64,000 nucleotides of DNA from Garcia nutans (Eukaryota; Streptophyta; Magnoliopsida; Malpighiales; Euphorbiaceae), in assembly GCA_947685225.1 (NCBI GenBank), contig CANTUV010000076.1, positions 2,046,001 to 2,110,000 of the forward strand, given 5' to 3'. Both the position numbers and the translations under genes were made by a program. Position 1 is the first letter of the stretch, and every line of letters begins with the position of its first letter. The notes beneath the pieces were generated by a model, which saw only the letters and a program-made list of their open reading frames with translations, did no database searches and had not been told where the DNA came from. This document shows positions 1 through 11,650 of the stretch, piece by piece.

Positions 1-9
1 TTGTATAAA

Positions 10-110
10 TTCCTCTATGTTAAATCCATTTCACATTTAAAACTTACAAAAAAAAAATATAATGGGCTTATAACTAGAAAGATAATCCAACCAAAATAAT
101 TTAGGTTATT
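10..110 (+). repeat. Dispersed direct repeat A, copy 1
   Basis: About 100 bp that recur with moderate divergence at 772-872. Both copies read TGTTAAATC, then an A-rich run, ATAATGGGCTT and AGATAATCCAAC. The MITE at 239-643 lies between them. The copies could be remains of an older element. Family unknown. Confidence 0.6.
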
Positions 111-222
111 TTGTATTGCAAACCAAACTTATTATAAAACTAATATATCCTACTTTACCAAAATTACTACCTATTTTTACTGAAATTACTATTTAATTTA
201 CTATGACTTTTAAAATTTAACA
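111..222 (+). repeat. Dispersed direct repeat B, copy 1
   Basis: A diverged copy lies at about 19508-19625. Shared words include AACTTATTATAA, CTGAAATTACTATTT and ACTATGAC, in the same order. The pair brackets the whole tandem array plus the Tat-type retrotransposon, so both may belong to one older repeat later split by insertions. Confidence 0.5.
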
Positions 223-238
223 TGATATTAAAGTTTTA

Positions 239-643
239 GGGCCTGTTTGGTTTAGCTGTTCATAGCAGCTGGTAGCTGATAGCGGTTGCTGATAGCTGAT
301 AGCTGGTGGCGGATAGCTGGTAGCTGATTCGGGTTAGTGTTTGGTAAAAATACAATAGCTGTTGCAGTTTGAATGTAAAATTACCAATAAGCATATCATT
401 ATCTAATAAATATTAATTTTTATTTTATTTTAATAGGGTTAATATAGTCTTAATATGAATCAGCTATCAGCTGATATGAAAAAGCTCCGAGTAGGAGCTT
501 ATTGAAACAGCAGCTGTTTGGGGTTCCTAACAGCTATCAGCTGCTGTTTTAAAATTTTACCAAACATCAAATTTTACCAAACAGCTGCTGTTTGGGGTTC
601 AAACATCTATCAGCTGCATCAAACAGCTAAACCAAACACCCCC
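239..643. mobile_element. Tourist-like MITE (PIF/Harbinger type)
   Basis: A 405-bp element with ~22-bp terminal inverted repeats: the left end reads GGGCCTGTTTGGTTTAGCTG and the right end is its near-complement, finishing AAACCAAACACCCCC. It is flanked by TTA on both sides (236-238 and 644-646), the target duplication typical of PIF/Harbinger transposons. Inside each end are clustered short repeats built on GCTGATAGCTG (left) and CAGCTATCAGCTG (right), so the element can fold into a long hairpin. It has no coding capacity and would need a transposase supplied from elsewhere. Confidence 0.85.
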
Positions 644-771
644 TTAATATCCTTATCTATATGGTTTGGACATTGACCATTATTCTTTAAATATAGGATT
701 GTATTACTAAGTGGCTTGAAGAGTGGCTGCTAAAATACTTGATAATTGTCAACAGAGTAATTAATACTTAA

Positions 772-872
772 GGGTGAGTGTTAAATCTATCTCATATCTA
801 AAAATTATAAAAAATATAATGGGCTTGAAACTAAAAAAGATAATCCAACAAAAATAACTTAAATTATTAAGG
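772..872 (+). repeat. Dispersed direct repeat A, copy 2
   Basis: Second copy of the repeat at 10-110, same orientation, with substitutions and small indels. Confidence 0.6.
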
Positions 873-1794
873 TAAAATTATATGAAATATGATGTTTTGC
901 TTTAAAATTACATTTATACAGTTGTAAGTCTCTTTTTATATTTGTACGTTATCTCTTGCACTTTTATACAGTATCTTACATTTTCTTTTGCAATTTTATG
1001 TTATGCTATGAACTTTTCTTTCAAAGCTACAATCCAACTTTTTAATACCTGCAAGCATATTCATTATTTCTTTGTGCCCATATTCCCTTTAGAATAATTT
1101 TGAAAGCCCAAAATTATAAAATTCTATGAAGAAATTCAGCGAAATTGAAATTTCCCAAAATCGACGGATAACAAACAATTTTAATGATGGAGTAGCATTG
1201 CCATGAAACTCTAAGTCATTTTTTATGTTGAATCTGTTGTTTGATTATAAACGAGATAGTGTTAGGCTGTTCTAAATTAGCTAACGTGAATCAAAATATT
1301 ATCATATTATTGCTAAAGTTTGTGTTGCTTACCATATTTCGCTTATTATTTGATAAAATGTCCAAATGAAGTTTATTGTCACAGTTGTTGCTTTTTATTT
1401 TTATTTCTTTTGCTTTTCTAACTTGACGGTTTATTTTGCTTTCTTTATATAATGTTAATATTTATTTTTTCATATTTGTAATTTGTATATACAATATTGG
1501 ATAAGCTATATGCATTTATACATATAATGTAATTCCATGCCATGGATAAGCATCAACTTGTTAGAGCATGTGTTGTCATATTCTGGTTTTTGCATTCTTT
1601 ATATAATGTTAAATATTTATTTTTTATATTTGCAATATGTATATATAAAAATGGTTGAATATACTAAAAATATACTTAATATATACCATTTCCTGAGAGT
1701 TGTTCTTTTTTCTTTGTTTTTTCAAATCTTTCTAAAATATAATGACATATATGTAAAGTAGATGTTTAATAAATTTACTAAATAAACTTTGTTA
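873..1794. other. AT-rich noncoding stretch
   Basis: No supported gene. The only open frame here (1537-1761) is an AT-rich chance ORF without recognisable domains. TATATA and TTTATATAATGTTAA words recur towards the right end, leading into the tandem array. Confidence 0.6.
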
Positions 1795-2412
1795 TATTGA
1801 ATAACATTACTTGGATTTGATATATTACTATTTTTTAGAACATGTATTACACATATACTAGATTTTTTAAATTTATACTGAACATATACCATATTTTTTT
1901 GTTTTGAGAATATCTTTATTTTCAAGTTGTACATATATCAAATATATATTCAATATATACTAGATTTTTGGATTTTAAGTTTATATATCTTTTTTTTCAT
2001 ATTTAAAATTTAAAAATTAACTATAAATATATCAAATATATACTCAGTATATATTAGATTTTTGAGTTTTAAGATTTTTTCTGTTTATCAAATTTGAAAT
2101 TTGAAAGTCAACTTTAAATATACTCAAAACATATTAGATTTTATGAAATATGTACTGAACATATACTATATTTTTTTATTTTGAGAATGCCTTTATTTTT
2201 CAAGCTATAAATAAGCTAAATATATATTCAATATATACCAGTTTTTGGATTTTAAGATTGCCTCTTTTTTCATTTTAAAATTCAAAAAAACTATAAATAT
2301 ATTAAACATATACTCAATGCATACTAGATTTTTAAGTTTTAGGATTACCTCTATTCAACAAATCTAAAATTCAAAAATTAACTATAAATATATCAAATTC
2401 ATACTTAACATA
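1795..2412. repeat. AT-rich tandem array (~90-bp unit), left part
   Basis: Diverged head-to-tail units of about 90 bp. Each carries CTATAAATATATCAAA, then TATACTCAATATATACTAG, then ATTTTTGAGTTTTAAGATTACCTC, ending in a run like TTTGAAATTCAAAAAT; in the text these are separate words with variation between units. Clear unit starts lie near 2019, 2109, 2205, 2291 and 2381. The array is cut at 2412 by the retrotransposon and resumes at 18317. Its last five bases (ACATA, 2408-2412) are the target duplication. Confidence 0.75.
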
Positions 2413-3879
2413 TGTCGCTCCCGGGGTAATGGGGAGCCGGCGGAATATATAAAATTTTTTTTATTTAATTTTTATCGGCTTATGTTTAATTATTTTTTCG
2501 TGTGTATTAGGAGTTATCATCAATTAATTATGATATTTAACTGAATACTTAATAATAGTCTGCATTTCTAGGTTCAAGAGATTAATTATGGACAGAAAAA
2601 GAAAAATACCTAACAACATCCAAAAATTAGTACTATAATTATTATAATATTTTATTATATTTTTTATTTGAAAGATAAATTATATTCACTGTATAAATAT
2701 AAATCTTAATTATATTTTTTTATTTTTTTATCTTTTGACTATTATATTCACTTTCTAGAAACAAATATGTTTTTATTAAATTTTACATTTTTATTACCTT
2801 TGTAAATACATATTTTATTTTTAAATTGGTAATTTACTTCTTATATTCATTACCTAAATATAAAAATTTTATGATATTAAATAGTTTAATATTTTTTTAA
2901 TTTTATTATTATATTTTTTAAATTATGTTCACTTTCTAGACATGATTATTCTAACTTTAATATTTTTATTTATATTTTTATAATTTACTAATAAATATTT
3001 TTCTAAAAGCTATTTTTAATTAAAATGAACTTAAATTTAAAATTTGATTTCTATTACCTACCTACGTATCTATTTGACCGAATCAAAATCTCCATACTTT
3101 GACAGTTTTTTTTGTTGAATTGTTATTGTGGTCGTTGTTATTATGCCCACTTTGTGGACATAAACCCTTTTTATTTTAGTTTTTATTCTTTTTTTGTATT
3201 CATCTTTTTTTATTTATTTGCAAATTATTTTAAATCTCTTTTTATATAATATTTTTTATTATATTCATTTACTGAATATAATTATTAAATTTGTCCGTTT
3301 GATACTTTTTATTATATATACTAATTTTTATCAATAAATTTAAATTTATTCAATAATCATGATACTTATGATCTAAGTATAATAATTTTTATTTTTATCA
3401 CATTTTTTGTTATTATTAGTGAGAAAAATAAAATATACTAAATAAGATATTTTAGTTAGGATTGATATTTTAATTATGATTAATTGGACAATTGATAATA
3501 AGACTAGAAAATTTGAGTATTATAAAAAAATTTAAAATAATCTAATAACATCAATGTTATAAAAAGAAAATCAATATAAAATAAAAAAAAATCCACTGCG
3601 ATGTATGATGTTACAGTGGCCCATATTTGACTTCACAAAGAAGACAAGAAACGAAAAAAAAAAAGGATATAAAATTGATTATATATATATATATATATAT
3701 ATAATAAAGAGAGGTGCCTGAAAAGAGGTAGAATTATGTAAGGCTACTGCATCCTTTTAAATAAAAATAAAAAAATGATAGAGATAAATTAATAATTTAA
3801 AACGTATACTGAAACTTACTGTTTTCATTTTTTCCTTTTATTATTTTATATATAAAAAAAAAACCTCTAAACTTAAACT

Positions 3880-3912
<33 letters not shown>

Positions 3913-4506
3913 CGTATCATTCTAATACTTTCCCTTTCTTTCTCTTTTGCCGTCAATCCTTTTTTTTTCAGCTTCTTTCTTTCTTTCTCATTCTTATTTC
4001 CCCTCTTCTTTTTCAAAAAAATAAGTTCTTTCTTGTTTTGTATATACACAAGTTTAAAGTTATATATTGATAATGCGTTTGAAGTGTCTTGGAAATATTT
4101 TCTCCTTTTTTTTATTATATATATATTTATATATTTATATATATTCTTTTTATCAATCTTTCAATATGTACACCATATTTTGATGGTTTGGTGATTCTTT
4201 TTTTAGAATATCAAATATTTCTGAGAATATTTTTTTGTTTTCATAAAATTATTATCACCATATTTAGAGCTTGTTTTCTCCCTTATTTATTTTATTATTA
4301 CTATTTTCTACAACATGAATCGTGCCTTTTTTAAGTCTTTTTTTTAAATTTACTTTGTTTATCATTTGATATTATTATTATCTCCTGTTACTGAATTTAT
4401 TCCATATCATATTTTGGCACAATATTTATGATGGGTGTGGCAGACAAAACATGTATTGAAACAAAGTTTGTATTTTTTTATTTATACATATCATTTCTCC
4501 AGCCCC

Positions 4507-4552
<46 letters not shown>

Positions 4553-5440
4553 ATGGTAGCATTTGACTTTATTTTTAAATGCTTTATGTTGATATTAAAT
4601 TTGTGTATTTATGAATGTTGTAGATTAATTTAGAATTTGCGTACATGCATGTGGCTATTTGCATATTTTTCATAAATTAATCAAGTAGAATGCAATTAAT
4701 ACTTCACTTTAAAAGAAAAATTCATATAATAAAAAAATACAGTAACAAATCAAAATATACAATATGAAGATTAAGGCTTAGAGGATATTCACCTGATATT
4801 GAGCATTGATGGTTGAGGATTTAATGTAAATTTTTCTAACGTTTACTGGTTACACCATGTACTCTGTAAATTTATGATGTCTTATATTTAGAATTTTTGG
4901 TCAATTTTCTCTTACCAGAAAATTATTTTATATTTCTCCTTGTTATATTTCTATATATTTTTCAATCTCTAAATTTTTTTTGATCAATACTCTCTCTAAT
5001 TTTCATTTTTTTTTATCCTTTTTTTCTTCCCATCCTCCTTTCCTTCTCTGTGCGTTCTTCTTTTGTAGTAGATTTTAACTAACATTTTTTTTATTTCTAT
5101 TTTAATTATTGCAGGAAACATGACAAGCAAACAGGAGTTATTTTTTCTTGTTTTAATTTAATTTATTTTATATATTTGGTGTAATATTATAAATATTTTA
5201 TTAATAATTATATTTATTTATTTTTAATTACTGCCTTCTTTTTTCAAAAGAGAATGGATTACTGCAGTTGTATTATGGCCTGAAAATTTTTTCTTGTTTT
5301 AAATTATTCTTGTCTTAATATATTTGCTGGAATAATGAATAAAATAATCAATATTTTATTAATAATTTTTATTTATTTTTAATTACTATCTTAATTTTTT
5401 ATTATTATTAATCTATTTTTTAAAAAAGTAGATTACTACA
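2413..5440 (-). repeat. 3' LTR of the Tat-like element (3028 bp)
   Basis: Aligns by eye with 16250-18316 at both ends and through most of its length: the shared GGGGAGCCGGC start, GGCTTATGTTTAATTATT, the (TA)n tracts, GGTGTGGCAGACAAAACATG, the (ATT)n run at about 4508-4551, and the TTACTACA end. It is about 960 bp longer than the other LTR because of extra sequence at roughly 2595-3615. ORFs at 4089-4334 and similar places are chance frames. Confidence 0.9.
2595..3615. other. Segment present in the left LTR only
   Basis: About 1 kb of very AT-rich sequence has no counterpart in the right LTR, which passes directly from the region near 16440 to the CACATTTGTCTTCACAAAG block that resumes on the left near 3618. 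It is either an insertion into the left LTR or a deletion from the right. I see no terminal inverted repeats or coding sequence. Boundaries are approximate. Confidence 0.6.
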
Positions 5441-6960
5441 GTTGTTCCTCATTTTGCATACTTTAATTAATTAAAATTATACAAAAGGTCAGTAATAAAT
5501 TATTTTCTAAGATTTAATTTTTTTAAAAAATTATAACTTGAGACTTGATCTCAGTAACGCTTATGGTAAAAAAAATAAACTATGATAAATAATCCAAGGC
5601 TTGACAGTGAGAGTAGCAAAAATTTAACTTTAGGACTTTTAATTAAAGAGAAACGGAAATATGACTTTAGGATTTTAGGAATTCTGAAGAAAGAAAGAAA
5701 ACTTAAGGCTTGACATTGCAAATCCCAAAAGTTAGAAAAAAAAATATTAAAAAATGAAGGAAACAAAACTAAGGCTTAACTTTAAGAACGCCTTTAATTT
5801 TGGGGAATTTTAGAAAAAGATTAGGAGAACATAAGGTTTAAAAATTTGTAGAAATAGAACTTAAAGCTTGATCTTAGGAATACCTAACGCTTGGCGTTAT
5901 AGATTTTTTTTTAAAAAAAAAAAGAGTCTGAGGCTTGACCTTAGAAGTATTTAATGTTTGACATTAGGGATCTTTTTTTAATGAAAAAAAAATTAAGGCT
6001 CGTCTGTAGGAGTACTAAATGCTCGATATTAGGATCTTTTAGAAAAAGAAAAATGAAACCTAAGGCTTGACCCTAGGAGCATCTAATGCTCGACATTAAG
6101 AATATTTTCTTTAAAAAAAATATATAAGACTCGATCTTAGAAATATCTAAAGTTTGACTTAAAAAAAATATTTAATTGAAAGAACCCAAGACTTGACCCT
6201 AAGTATATATAATACTTGACGTTAGGAACTTTTTAGATAAAACAAGAAAATTTAGAGCTTGTCTCTTGAAAATCAATTATTATATACAGACTTTTTATTA
6301 TGATTGAGAATTTGAAAAACCCCCCTTTTTAAAAAAAAATGCTTAAAATTTATATGTCATGTTTGCTTGCATGTATCTAAATGCTCAAGCAAAGCGATAA
6401 TTTAAAAAAAAATCCTCTTGTATTAAGAATTTTTTTCTTTTCGAATATATATATATATATATATAACATTGGAATGACAACAATCCCTGAATCTAGAATA
6501 AATCTAGTACCTTACTTTAGTTACGTTACTCTTAAAATGTCTTCTTAGATTTTGTTAAAGCAACAACTCTGGATTTTATAAATATTGTCTATCATTACCT
6601 CTATAGATATCTTATTAGCAATTATTTCATCCATTAAGGCGTGTCATTTTCATCTCAAATTTATAATTTTACGCCTCATATATAGATCTGCTAAGCTTTA
6701 TTTTACCATCTTTTAACATTGTGCTCCCTTTTTTTAAATATTTCAAGAATATTTTTTAATAAAATATATGCTTTGAAGAATGGGTTGGATAGAAATATTA
6801 GTTTATCGAGTCTCTGGATAGTTATTTTATCCATATTTTCTACGATCTCTTAAAAGGTGGAAATATGTACAAGGAAAAAGAAAATTTTACTAAGAAAAGC
6901 CAATGAATCATACAATTCTAACAATCACAAGTCTAAAACGACTTTGAATAATCCCTAACT
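5441..6960 (-). repeat. 3' UTR of the Tat-like element with ~65-bp tandem repeat
   Basis: Between the end of pol and the 3' LTR lies a diverged tandem repeat at about 5530-6270. The word AAGGCTTGAC and variants recur near 5598, 5705, 5771, 5862, 5932, 5996, 6060, 6126, 6188 and 6254, with spacing of 62-70 bp from 5862 onward. Many units hold a second, weaker copy of the word (CTTGACATTAGGA), as if the unit is itself a dimer. Tandem repeats at this position are known in Tat/Ogre elements. The rest (6270-6960) is AT-rich without coding. The 5551-5766 ORF is a chance frame. Confidence 0.75.
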
Positions 6961-6974
6961 ATGCTTCTCGCATC

Positions 6975-8140
6975 TTCTTTTTTTCTCCTCACAGCAACTT
7001 CAGGCATAATACCTTTTCACAACATCTGAGTTTACCAGATTCAACAAATCTTTTTCATTCATATTGGTTTAAGTGAGAGCTCCTCCAGAAAATACTCTCT
7101 TCACGACATATGGACCTTCATATTTAGGAGTTCATTTTCTCCGTGGGTCTTGATGCCTAAGAATTATCTTTTTGAGCACCAAGTCTCCTTATTGAAACTT
7201 CCTTACTTTCATCTTTTTTGCATGGCCCCTGATAAGCCGTCTCTGATGTAATTGACTATGATACAAGGTTGTCAATATTTTTTCTTCAATAAAGTTTAAC
7301 TAATCATAATAACTCTGCATCCACTTAGTATCATCAAGCTTGACTTCTATAATAATTCTAAGAGAAGGGATCTCAACTTCAATGGGTAATACTACATCCA
7401 TGCCATATACTAAAGAGAATGGAGTTGCTCCAGTAGATGTCCTAACTATAGTTCTATATCCATGAAGAGCATAAGGAAGCATCTCGTGCCAATCTTTGTA
7501 CGTTATTACCATTTTTTTGAATTATCTTCTTAATATTCTTATTAGCTGCTTCAACTGCAACATTCATCCTTGAACGGTATGAGAAGAAATTATGGTACTT
7601 AATTTTGAATTTTGAACACATCTCTATCATATTTTTATTCCTGAAATTCTTTGCATTATTAGTGATAATATACTCAGAAAAACCATATCGACATATAATA
7701 TTCTGCTTAAGGAAGTTCAAGACCATATTCTTTGTCACATTGGCGTAAGAAGTTGTCTCTACCCATTTAGTAAAATAATCAATTACTACCAAAATGAATT
7801 GATAACCATTAGAAGCTTTAGGTTCTATTAGACTAATCATATCCATTCCCCATATTGAAAAAGGCCATGGGGAAATCATTACATGCAAGAGTGCTGGAGG
7901 TGCATTAATATCATCGGTATATATTTGATACTTATAATATTTTCGGACATAGTTAATGCAATCTGATTCGATTTTCAGCAAGAAATAACTTATTCTAGGA
8001 ATTTTACGAGCTAACACATGCCTGCTTGAATGTGTATCACAAAATCCTTCATTAAATTCTTCTATCAATCTTTGAGCCTCCCTTTTATCTACACATCTAA
8101 TTACCATTGTCATAATTCTTTTTGTATAAGACATTGCCAC
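6975..8140 (-). pseudogene. Integrase of the Tat-like element (broken)
   Basis: Minus-strand frames give the N-terminal zinc-binding region, the catalytic core and the C-terminal GPY/F-type module. The core shows WGMD, VVIDYFTKWVE (first catalytic Asp) and VEAANKNIKK (catalytic Glu). The second catalytic Asp, normally in IITDNA, is Asn here (IITNNA). In the N-terminal HHCC motif the C-x-x-C pair is replaced by tyrosines (KYYKYQ). A frameshift near 7454-7512 separates the core from the next block (WHEMLPYALHGYRT, ATPFSLVYGM). A final block near 7020-7170 contains YEGPYVVKRVF with stops around it. The product cannot be functional. Confidence 0.9.
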
Positions 8141-8319
8141 TCGAAAAGGAATTTATTTTTACCAGTGTCTGAGGCTTCTAGAGGGTATGTCCTATTTTTA
8201 AGATACTGCTTGATATCATGAAACCATGGCTTACCATCACATTTTTCTTCAAGGTTCGTACAGTAAGCATTGACCCCTCTGGTTTCAATCTTGATGGGAG
8301 GCATCTTTTCACAAGCATC

Positions 8320-8720
8320 TAGTTGAAACATTGCAGCTAATATGGCTAATGCATCTGCATTTTTGTTCTTAATTCGGAAAACATGATCGAAACTTATGAA
8401 TTTGAAGCTTTGAGTTGAATTAAGAATATAATCTTGATAAGTCACCAATTTTGAAGCTCTAGTTTCTCATTCTCCTCTTCACCGGTTAATTATCAATGCT
8501 GAATTGACATACACTTTCAACCTTTTGATCTTCATGTCAATAGCGGCTTGTATTCCTAAAGCACATGCCTCATATCCAATCATATTATTAGTACATTAAA
8601 AATATAATTTGGTTGTCCAAGGAAAATATTTTTCTTCTAGAGAGATTAGAATCACTCCTATCCCGCTTTCCAAGGCATTTGAATCTCCATTAAATTTCAT
8701 AATTCAGTTTCTTTTTTATC
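8320..8720 (-). pseudogene. Second RNase H (aRH) of the Tat-like element (broken)
   Basis: Minus-strand translation gives MKFNGDSN (the first catalytic Asp of the usual FDG is Asn), then GIGVILIS, CTNNM preceded by a stop, YEACALGIQAAIDM, and after a frame change FDHVFRIKNKNADALAILAAMF. This order is that of the archaeal-type RNase H which Tat elements carry in addition to their own. Its presence places the element in the Tat lineage. Confidence 0.8.
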
Positions 8721-9300
8721 CTTGTTCTTTTTCCACCAACATAATTCCTTCATCAGAAAACTCATAACTTATTGGTCAATAGCTTGTAATAACTCGATCT
8801 GCCATATAATCAGCTATAATACTCCATTTTATCGCCTTTTAGGTGATATATATAATCTTATACTTAGTTAATAAAAACTATCATCGAGCAACTCTCCCAG
8901 TTAAAGCTGGCTTTTCAAAAATGTACTTAATGAGATCCATTCGAGATATCAAAAAGGTGATATAATATAGAATATAGTGCCTTAATTGATGTGCAGCCTA
9001 TGCTAATGTAGCACAAGTTCTTTCTAACATAGATATTTTACTTCATGTTTGGTGAAATTTTTACTTATATAATATATGACTTGTTCCTTCTTTCTTGAGT
9101 CATCATATTGCCTAAGAACACCAGACTGGCAAATACAAAAGAAAAGGACGGTCGGGTATAGGCTATTACAGAATTGGAGGATTATACAAATAATGCTTGA
9201 TCTTATCAAAAGCCATTTGACATTCCTCATTACATTTCTCTGGATTATTTTTTCTCAAAAGCTTGAAGATAGGCTCAATCATAGCTGTCAATTGTGATAT
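8721..9300 (-). pseudogene. RT-linked RNase H and connection region (broken)
   Basis: Frames include GVLRQYDDSRKKEQVIYYIS, KNFTKHEVKY and, further along, short blocks such as RTCATLA, HQLRHYIL, FLISRMDLIKYIFEKPALTGR and IADYMADR. These are the standard gypsy RNase H plus the linker to the second RNase H, in the expected order, interrupted by stops and frameshifts. Confidence 0.8.
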
Positions 9301-9399
9301 GAATCAAGCTATATAATTAAACCTTCCTAAAAAGCTCCGGACTTCCTTTTCAATTTTAGGGACTGGCATTTTAGCTATATTCCTAATGTTATCAAGATC

Positions 9400-10000
9400 A
9401 ATCTCAATTCCCCTCCTACTGGCTATAAACCCTAATTATTTTTTCGATAAAACCCCAAATATGTACTTTGCAGGATTTAATTGAAGTTGATATCTCCTTA
9501 ACCGCTTAAACAATCTTTCCCAAATTACAACATGGTCTTCATCATGTTGAGATTCTGCTATCATGTCATCGACAAATACTTCTATTTCTTTATACATCAT
9601 ATTATGAAATAGGGTAATCATTGCTCTCTAGTAAGTTGTCCCACATCCTTCAGTCCAAAAGGCATCACTTTATAATAAAATATTCCCCAGAGAGTAATAA
9701 AAGTTATTTTTTTCCTTGTCATTAGGATTCATTTTAATTTGGTTTTTTACCCTAAGAATCCATTCATTAACGAGAATATATGAAATCAAGTTGTATTATC
9801 TACTATCACATCCATGTGCGGCAGATGGAAATCATCTTTTGGACTTGCTCTATTAAGATCCCGATAATCAACACACATCCTGACCTTTTTATCATTCTTA
9901 GGGACAGGAACAATGTTAGCCACTCATTCTCGATACTTAGCCACTTTTAAGAAACCTGCCTCAAACTATTTTTTTATTACTTTTTTATTTTCAGCAAAAC
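9400..10000 (-). pseudogene. Reverse transcriptase of the Tat-like element (broken)
   Basis: Minus-strand blocks in order: AGFLKVAKY, a stop, VANIVPVPKNDKKVRMCVDY, RDLNRASPKDDFHLPHMD, and at about 9436-9621 the catalytic block VFVDDMI followed by LFKRLRRYQLQLNPAKYIFGV. The VDD catalytic pair survives, but several in-frame stops and a frame change separate the blocks. The linker upstream (10000-10440) has faint gag-pol linker similarity only. Confidence 0.88.
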
Positions 10001-10999
10001 ATCAGGTTTTATTTTTCTCAACTTTTATTTTATGGGTTTACATTTTGGCCTTAATGGTAAACGATGTACAACTATATTTGTACTTAGCCCCGACATATCC
10101 TGACATCACCATGCAAAGACATTGATAAACTTTATTAGCAATTTGATCGTGCTTTCTTTGAGTTCTAGAGGTAATGATGCACTAATCCTTATTTCTTTCT
10201 TATTTTCTTCAATTCCTATGTTTACTGTTTCTACTGCTTCTTATGAAGATTGTACAATTTTTTCATCATGTTCCATCATCCTAATTATTTCAAAAGAAAA
10301 ATTCTCTTCATCTCTTCATCAGATGTGATTTCAAGTATAGGATTATCAAAATCATATCCAAACTTAATTTCATCAAGATTTAATTCAGCATTGACATATC
10401 TGGGTAAAATAAGTATAAAGGAAAAAATTATCAAAATATAAAAATTAAGCAGAAAGTAAATGAATGAAAATAATAAGGTGAGTTGAAGAATGGAGATGAA
10501 ACATGCACTTTATTTTATTAAAAATTATTTTAAAATATTTGAAAAAGGAAGCCTATGCTAACATTTTCAAAGATATTGGGCAAAATCATAGGAAAATAAT
10601 TATTTTGATTATTTTGATTGAGATGGCAATTCATAAGCTTTTTAATTTTTCAGATCTTATCCTGGTAACAAGGGTGTAACCCATAAAGTTACTTCATCAT
10701 GAGGCTCATTTTCATTCACTATAGTCACCAATAAATTTTTAGATATTGCCTTCATATCTCGTAGATCTCCTTCCATCTCTGTTTTTTTATGAAAAAAATC
10801 AGTACTTCTAAAGATTTGCCTTAGGGGTGGGAATGTCATTTTTTTTTACTAAAGCTTCTTAATTTGTCAATCATGTCAGTCGACGGTCCTTTTTCTCTTT
10901 CTGATTCTTTTTCTATCTTTTCTAATAATCTTGTATCCCAATCTAGGTCTATTGTCCATATTGAGAGGAAGCAAAAAGACATTAATTCTTTATTCATGT

Positions 11000-11650
11000 C
11001 TTCTTAAACCTTTTCCTAGAGAATAACTTACCCTTAATATTTCTCTTGCTACTATCATAGCTGCAGCTGATAATCGAGGCATTGGTATGATCAATCCTTC
11101 TCCAACATATGAAATGTTTGCTATTTCAAAGGATTAGAAAGAACTTTCAAAGGCTTCTTCTACTACTTCAAAATATGGGGTTGAAACTGGTTTAGTGATT
11201 AAAATATCTTCTTCTACCAAAATTTTAATCATTTTTCCTTCAATGATGAATTTGACTTTCTGATGTAAAGATGATGGTACTGCTCATGCCGAGTGTATCC
11301 ATAGTCATCCTAATAACATATTGTAAGTTGGTACCATTTTCATCAGTTGAAATGTGATATTAAATGTGACTGGATCCACTTGGATAAGTATTTCGATATC
11401 CCCTAAAACCTCTTTTCTAGTCTCATTAAAGGCTCGAACTATCATAAAACTAGGTTGTATCTATCTCTCATCAATTGGTAGCTTTGAGAGTCATTTTAGG
11501 AAAGATATTCAGAAATGACACATTGTCCACTAGAACCTTTACAACCGAGTATCTTTTACATTGAACTGATATGTAAAACTTTTGTATGCCCAGTCCCAGT
11601 CCCTTCTCTAGATATTTCATCATCAGTGAAGGATATGTAATTAGCTTTCA
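11000..11650 (-). pseudogene. Retropepsin-like protease region (broken)
   Basis: Minus-strand blocks ISFTDDE, GHTKVLHISVQCKRYSVVKV and VLVDNVSFLNIFPKMTL mark the aspartic protease core. The residue after the active-site D-N is Val where a Gly is expected. Further blocks run to about 11000 with many stops. Position between gag and RT is as expected. Confidence 0.7.

Noticed and set aside
4089..4334. 81-codon open frame on the plus strand
   Set aside because: It lies inside the retrotransposon LTR, is low-complexity Phe/Tyr/Ile-rich and has no counterpart domain.
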